Origin: an uncultured Flavobacteriaceae bacterium
GTDB taxonomy: Bacteria > Bacteroidota > Bacteroidia > Flavobacteriales > Flavobacteriaceae
Reading direction: 5' to 3'
DNA length: 37,579 nt
NCBI GenBank assembly: GCA_943788095.1
Contig: CALSOZ010000015.1
Location: 1-37,579 of the forward strand
The position numbers and the translations under genes are program-made. Below the pieces are notes generated by a model, which ran no database searches, was not told the origin of the DNA, and saw only the letters and a list, made by a program, of their open reading frames with translations. This document shows positions 34,037-37,579 of the stretch, piece by piece. The stretch's first letter is position 1, and each line of letters starts with the position of its first letter.

Positions 34037-34816
34037 ATGAACAATCTTATTATACATCCCGATTTTGCATCATATTCAGAAGCCATTTCTATAGCCATTC
34101 GCGATTTTAATTCATCTGGAACGACCGTGCTAAAAGGAGAGCGGAACACCATCAAATCATTGAAAATTGACGGCTTAAACCTTAATATTAAGCAATTTAA
34201 AACACCGGCGTTTTTTAATGCATTTGTGTATAAATACATTCGAAAATCAAAAGCACGTCGGTCCTATGAGTATGCCAATATATTAACTCAGAAAACAATT
34301 TTAACGCCTACGCCAATCGCTTATTTTGAAGCTACATCTTGGTTTGGTCTCAGGCAGAGTTATTATATCAGTCAGCATGTGGCTTATGATTTAGATTTTA
34401 GAGTTTTGATTCACAATTTAAAGTATCCTAATCGAACCGAAATTCTAAAACAATTTTCGGCATTTACCTTCAAATTACACGAGCAAAGTGTCAATTTTTT
34501 AGACCATTCACCTGGCAATACACTGATTGTTAAAACAGACACGAACCACTATGATTTTTATCTAATCGATTTGAATCGCATGCGATTTGAACCTATGAGT
34601 TTCAATAAGCGAATGCATAATTTCAGACGCCTTTGGTTGTCTAAAGCTATGGTCAAAACCATTTCCAAAGAATATGCCTCTTTAAGTGATTCCGGTATTT
34701 CTTCAGAAAAAACACAGGATTTAATGTTGCATTACAGTCGGAAGTTTCAAAAACACATCAACTCCAAAAAGCTCAGACGTAGCGGTCGAAAAATGGTTTT
34801 TAAAACCACGAATTAA
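34037..34816 (+). CDS. Kdo/heptose kinase-like (lipopolysaccharide kinase family) protein
   Basis: 259 residues. The layout fits the small RfaP/InaA/KdkA-type LPS kinases with a protein-kinase-like fold: NIKQF with a candidate nucleotide-binding Lys at 52, RRSYEYANILTQKTILTPTPIAYFE (candidate C-helix Glu 78), SYYISQHVAYDLDFR as hinge, a catalytic loop FLDHSPGNTLIV with Asp 156 and Asn 161, and the metal-binding IDLNRMRF with Asp 178. These kinases phosphorylate Kdo or heptose of the LPS inner core at the cytoplasmic membrane. Its place beside a GT9 heptosyltransferase-like gene supports this. Which sugar is modified is inference. Confidence 0.8.
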   Translation: MNNLIIHPDFASYSEAISIAIRDFNSSGTTVLKGERNTIKSLKIDGLNLNIKQFKTPAFFNAFVYKYIRKSKARRSYEYANILTQKTILTPTPIAYFEATSWFGLRQSYYISQHVAYDLDFRVLIHNLKYPNRTEILKQFSAFTFKLHEQSVNFLDHSPGNTLIVKTDTNHYDFYLIDLNRMRFEPMSFNKRMHNFRRLWLSKAMVKTISKEYASLSDSGISSEKTQDLMLHYSRKFQKHINSKKLRRSGRKMVFKTTN

Positions 34817-34867
34817 TCGATACAGGGGGTATCCACATAGTGGTGTCTCTTTATCACAAAAATGATT

Positions 34868-36750
34868 TTAGTTAGACACTTCTTTAATTGAAACCGTATT
34901 ATTTATAAAGTTGTTATTAAAGGTTTGCAAAAACGCTTTAATTTTTTGTTCCAATTCGAACCGTTTAATATTGGTTATTGTATGTTTTAGATCTTTAATA
35001 TCTAACTTATTTGTGGTGTCGTATAGTTCTGTGATTTTGTCACCATCAAAAATAAAGTAATAATTATCAATCATGACTTGGTAGTTATTGTTTAACAAAT
35101 TCACAACTAAATTAGTTTTTTCTTTATAACTATTGCCAAAGCTAAAAAAAGGTTCTGGGTAGTTCAGATAGTCAAGAATACTAGGGATTATATCAATTTG
35201 TTGGATGTTTTTAGGGTTGACCTCAGGGGTATCGTTGCTAGGGTCAAAGAATAGTATAGGAATAGAATAGTTTTCCATCGGTGGCTGGTTGTGTTTTTTT
35301 GCTAACATCGAACAATGATCTGCCGTAATTACAAAAATAGTATTTGGATACCATTCTTGAGTTTTTGCATATTCAAAGTATTTTTTGATGGCGTAATCTG
35401 TATAGCCTACCGATTCATGAAACATAGATCTAGAGTCTCCAAAAGCGCCTTTATACCGTTCTGGAATCACAAATGGCATGTGTGATGATATCGTAAATAT
35501 GGATGTTAAAAAAGGAGGAGTCATGCGGCTGGTTTCTTCTCCAAAAAACTGTAAAAATTCTTCATCAAAAATCCCCCATTTGCCATCTTCATGCCCTGGG
35601 GTTGGGTATTCATCTTTTCCGTAATAAGCATCAAAACCAGCTACTTTTGCATACTGATCAAAATTTTGACTGCCATTAAATGCACCATGAAAAAAAGCTG
35701 TCTCATAGCCTTGTTTGGCCAAAATTTTCGGCAGACTTTCAATGTCATTAAAGGCATAAGTAGAGTTGATAAACGCTTCTCCAAATATACTCGGAACCCC
35801 CGTTAATATCGATGGAAGTGCTTCGTTAGACAATCGACCATTGGCATAGCCATTTGGAAAATAAACAGAGCGGGTTATTAAAGAGTCTAAAAAGGGCGTA
35901 TTTCCTACTTCTGGGGTCGAATAACTAATATTTTCATCCCCAAAACTTTCCGCAATGATAATAACGATGTTTTTTTTTAGTCATTACTTTGCCTATGTTA
36001 TAATGTTTTAATGGGGTATAAATTTCTTGCAACGCATCGTTCTCAAAGTGACTTAAAACCGCAAGTTTCTCTTTGTCTTTTAGGGTTTTCATAATGCAGA
36101 AGGGCGTATTCAGCACAATAACATTCGTATGAATGTTGGAGTAGTTAACAGCATCAATTCTGCTCAATGGTTTTTCTTGTATGCCGCCTCTTCCCATCAC
36201 TAAACTCAACCCAAGAACCAGCACAAATCCCAAAATAGAATACATACTTTTGACAGCGGTAATTTGATTTTTTTGACTCTTAAAATTTGGAATGAATTTC
36301 CAGAAAAATGTAATAAACACTAGAAACGAAAGCGCTACATACCAATATTGAGATACATAAGAGGGAATCAGTCCCATAATTTCGGTTTCCATGCCTTTGG
36401 CGGTAATTAAATCAAAGGTGCTTCGTCTGCCTGTAAATTCAAAATAAACGAAGTCGATAAAATTGGTTGCTAAAAAAATACTATTGGTTAAGAAAAACAC
36501 CAATTTTAAAATTTTCTGATAGGTATTTCTATATTTAAAACCTCCCGGAATGGAGTGACCGATGATGATTAAAATGTTTGTGTAAATGATCACAGAGACA
36601 TCAAATCGAATGCCCCCTAAGAAATTGATGAGATTAATTTCATCAAACGTACTGTAATGAAAAAGCACAAAAAGAATTCTACAGAAACTGTAAAACAGCG
36701 TTACGTACAAAATCCGTTTCGCTAAGGTTTTTTAAGCTTTCAACATACAT
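34868..36750 (-). CDS. LTA synthase-like membrane sulfatase, two apparent +1 frameshifts
   Basis: Three frame segments join into one protein of 626 residues. From ATG at 36750 (MYVESLK) the first shift is in a T6 run at 36728-36733; removing one base continues into LAKRILYVTLFYSFCRILF. The second is in a T9 run at 35970-35978; removing one base turns MTKKKHRYYHC into MTKKNIVIIIAESFGDE. About five membrane helices (residues 10-185) precede the alkaline-phosphatase-superfamily domain: IIIAESFGDEN (metal-binding Glu), GRLSNEALPSILTGVPS (Ser probable nucleophile), KWGIFDEEFL, ISSHMPF and FVITADHCSM. Such proteins transfer phosphoglycerol or phosphoethanolamine to surface glycans at the periplasmic face. 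In a Gram-negative glycan cluster, LPS or lipid decoration is more likely than lipoteichoic acid. Confidence 0.82.
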
Positions 36751-36754
36751 CGGA

Positions 36755-37574
36755 CTAAACCGCTACATTATGCGTTCGCAAAGCATCATTTAAAGACGTC
36801 TTTTTGTTGGTGCTTTCTTTTCGTTTTCCAATAATTAAAGCACACGGAACATTGAAATTTCCAGATGGAAATTCTTTTGCATAACTTCCAGGAATCACTA
36901 CCGAACGTGCAGGGACGAGTCCTTTATATTCTTTTGGTTCATCGCCAGTCACATCAATAATTTTGGTACTCATAGTCAAGACCACACCAGCCCCTAGGAC
37001 GGCTTCGGTTTCTACTCGAACCCCTTCCACCACAATGCATCGAGACCCAATAAAAGCATTATCTTCAATAATTACCGGAGCTGCTTGAAGTGGCTCTAAG
37101 ACCCCTCCAATCCCTACGCCTCCAGAAAGGTGCACGTTTTTTACCAATTTGTGCGCAACTTCCTACCGTTGCCCACGTATCGACCATGGTGCCTTCATCG
37201 ACATACGCTCCAATATTCACATAACTGGGCATCAAAATAGTGCCTTTTGAAATATAGGCGCCATGACGTGCAACCGCATGGGGTACCACTCGGATGCCTT
37301 TTTCGGCATAGCCTGTTTTTTAAGGGAATTTTATCGTGAAACTCAAACGGCCCCAACTTCGATGGTTTCCATGGTTTGAATCGGGAAATACATCACAACT
37401 GCTTTCTTGACCCATTCGTTCACCTTGCCATCCCTCTGTGGTGGGTTCAGCGACTCGAAGGTCTCCTTTGTCTAATAAATCAACAATGGTTCTAATTGCA
37501 TCTTGAGTTGTGGTTTCGTCTAAAAGAGCTCGATTGTCCCAAGCTGCTTCAATAAGTGGTCGTAAGTTGTTCAT
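36755..37574 (-). CDS. dapD: Tetrahydrodipicolinate N-succinyltransferase, four apparent +1 frameshifts
   Basis: The gene starts at ATG 37574 ([17 protein letters not shown]) and is read in shifted frames, ending [17 protein letters not shown] at 36755. Removing one base from each of four runs (CC at 37423-37424, CCCC at 37351-37354, T6 at 37316-37321, T6 at 37137-37142) gives one 271-residue frame, the normal DapD length. It contains [75 protein letters not shown] and [16 protein letters not shown], the left-handed beta-helix of this acyltransferase. DapD adds succinyl to tetrahydrodipicolinate in the diaminopimelate/lysine pathway, complementing lysA in this window. It supplies peptidoglycan and is normally essential, so real inactivation is unlikely. 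Confidence 0.9.
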
Positions 37575-37579
37575 TATGT

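Noticed and set aside
36755-37574. dapD as a true pseudogene
   Set aside because: Four same-direction single-base insertions with otherwise perfect family sequence, in an essential gene, fit sequence error better.
1-37579. CRISPR array or long tandem repeats
   Set aside because: No regularly spaced direct repeats were seen by eye on either strand.

Overview
The window looks like a chromosomal segment of a Bacteroidota bacterium, most likely Flavobacteriaceae. Four things point there. An outer-surface protein ends in a type IX secretion type B sorting domain. The ssrA gene encodes the tag GENNYALAA. Many genes follow Bacteroidota-type promoters (-33 TTG / -7 TAnnTTTG) rather than strong Shine-Dalgarno sequences. 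The core genes also match flavobacterial types (CtaA, a PRiA4-ORF3-like protein, a diverged aspartokinase-type ACT protein). The DNA is AT-rich throughout.

Region 1, about 1-9490, is an accessory island ending at the 3' end of ssrA. It carries a compact minus-strand restriction-modification operon: XRE controller, C5-cytosine methyltransferase, second C5-cytosine methyltransferase, HNH nuclease with a putative B3/EcoRII-N-like reader domain, a second protein with the same reader domain, and a McrB-type AAA+ ATPase cut by the window edge. The layout resembles LlaJI-type systems (two methyltransferases plus a McrB-like motor), but with two separate reader-domain proteins, one carrying an HNH nuclease. 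Next come a ribbon-helix-helix-like coiled-coil protein and a recombinase module: a MerR-like protein, tiny overlapping ORFs, and a large serine recombinase that is frameshifted here. The recombinase frame runs antisense into ssrA.

Region 2, about 9488-27530, is ordinary chromosome. It holds ssrA (tmRNA), a saccharopine/alanine dehydrogenase-like oxidoreductase, a cold-shock protein, lysA, an ACT-domain protein, sucC, a patatin-like phospholipase, uvrB, a large T9SS cargo protein, an ABC-2 exporter pair, an unknown protein, a PRiA4-ORF3-like protein, heme A synthase (ctaA), a CCA-adding-type tRNA nucleotidyltransferase and a Sua5/YrdC protein.

Region 3, about 27678-36750, is a cell-surface glycan cluster on both strands. 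It contains a DUF5672-type protein, four GT2-like proteins (one apparently without catalytic acids), a polysaccharide deacetylase, a SAM methyltransferase, a GT9 heptosyltransferase-like gene, a Kdo/heptose-kinase-like protein and an LTA-synthase-like sulfatase. Together they suggest assembly and decoration of a lipopolysaccharide core or similar glycan.

Region 4, 36755-37574, is dapD at the right edge. The last 4.4 kb has seven apparent +1 insertions in homopolymers, hitting the GT9, sulfatase and dapD genes. Removing them restores full-length family proteins, so these look like sequence errors, not pseudogenes. This also weakens any claim that the recombinase frameshift is biological.
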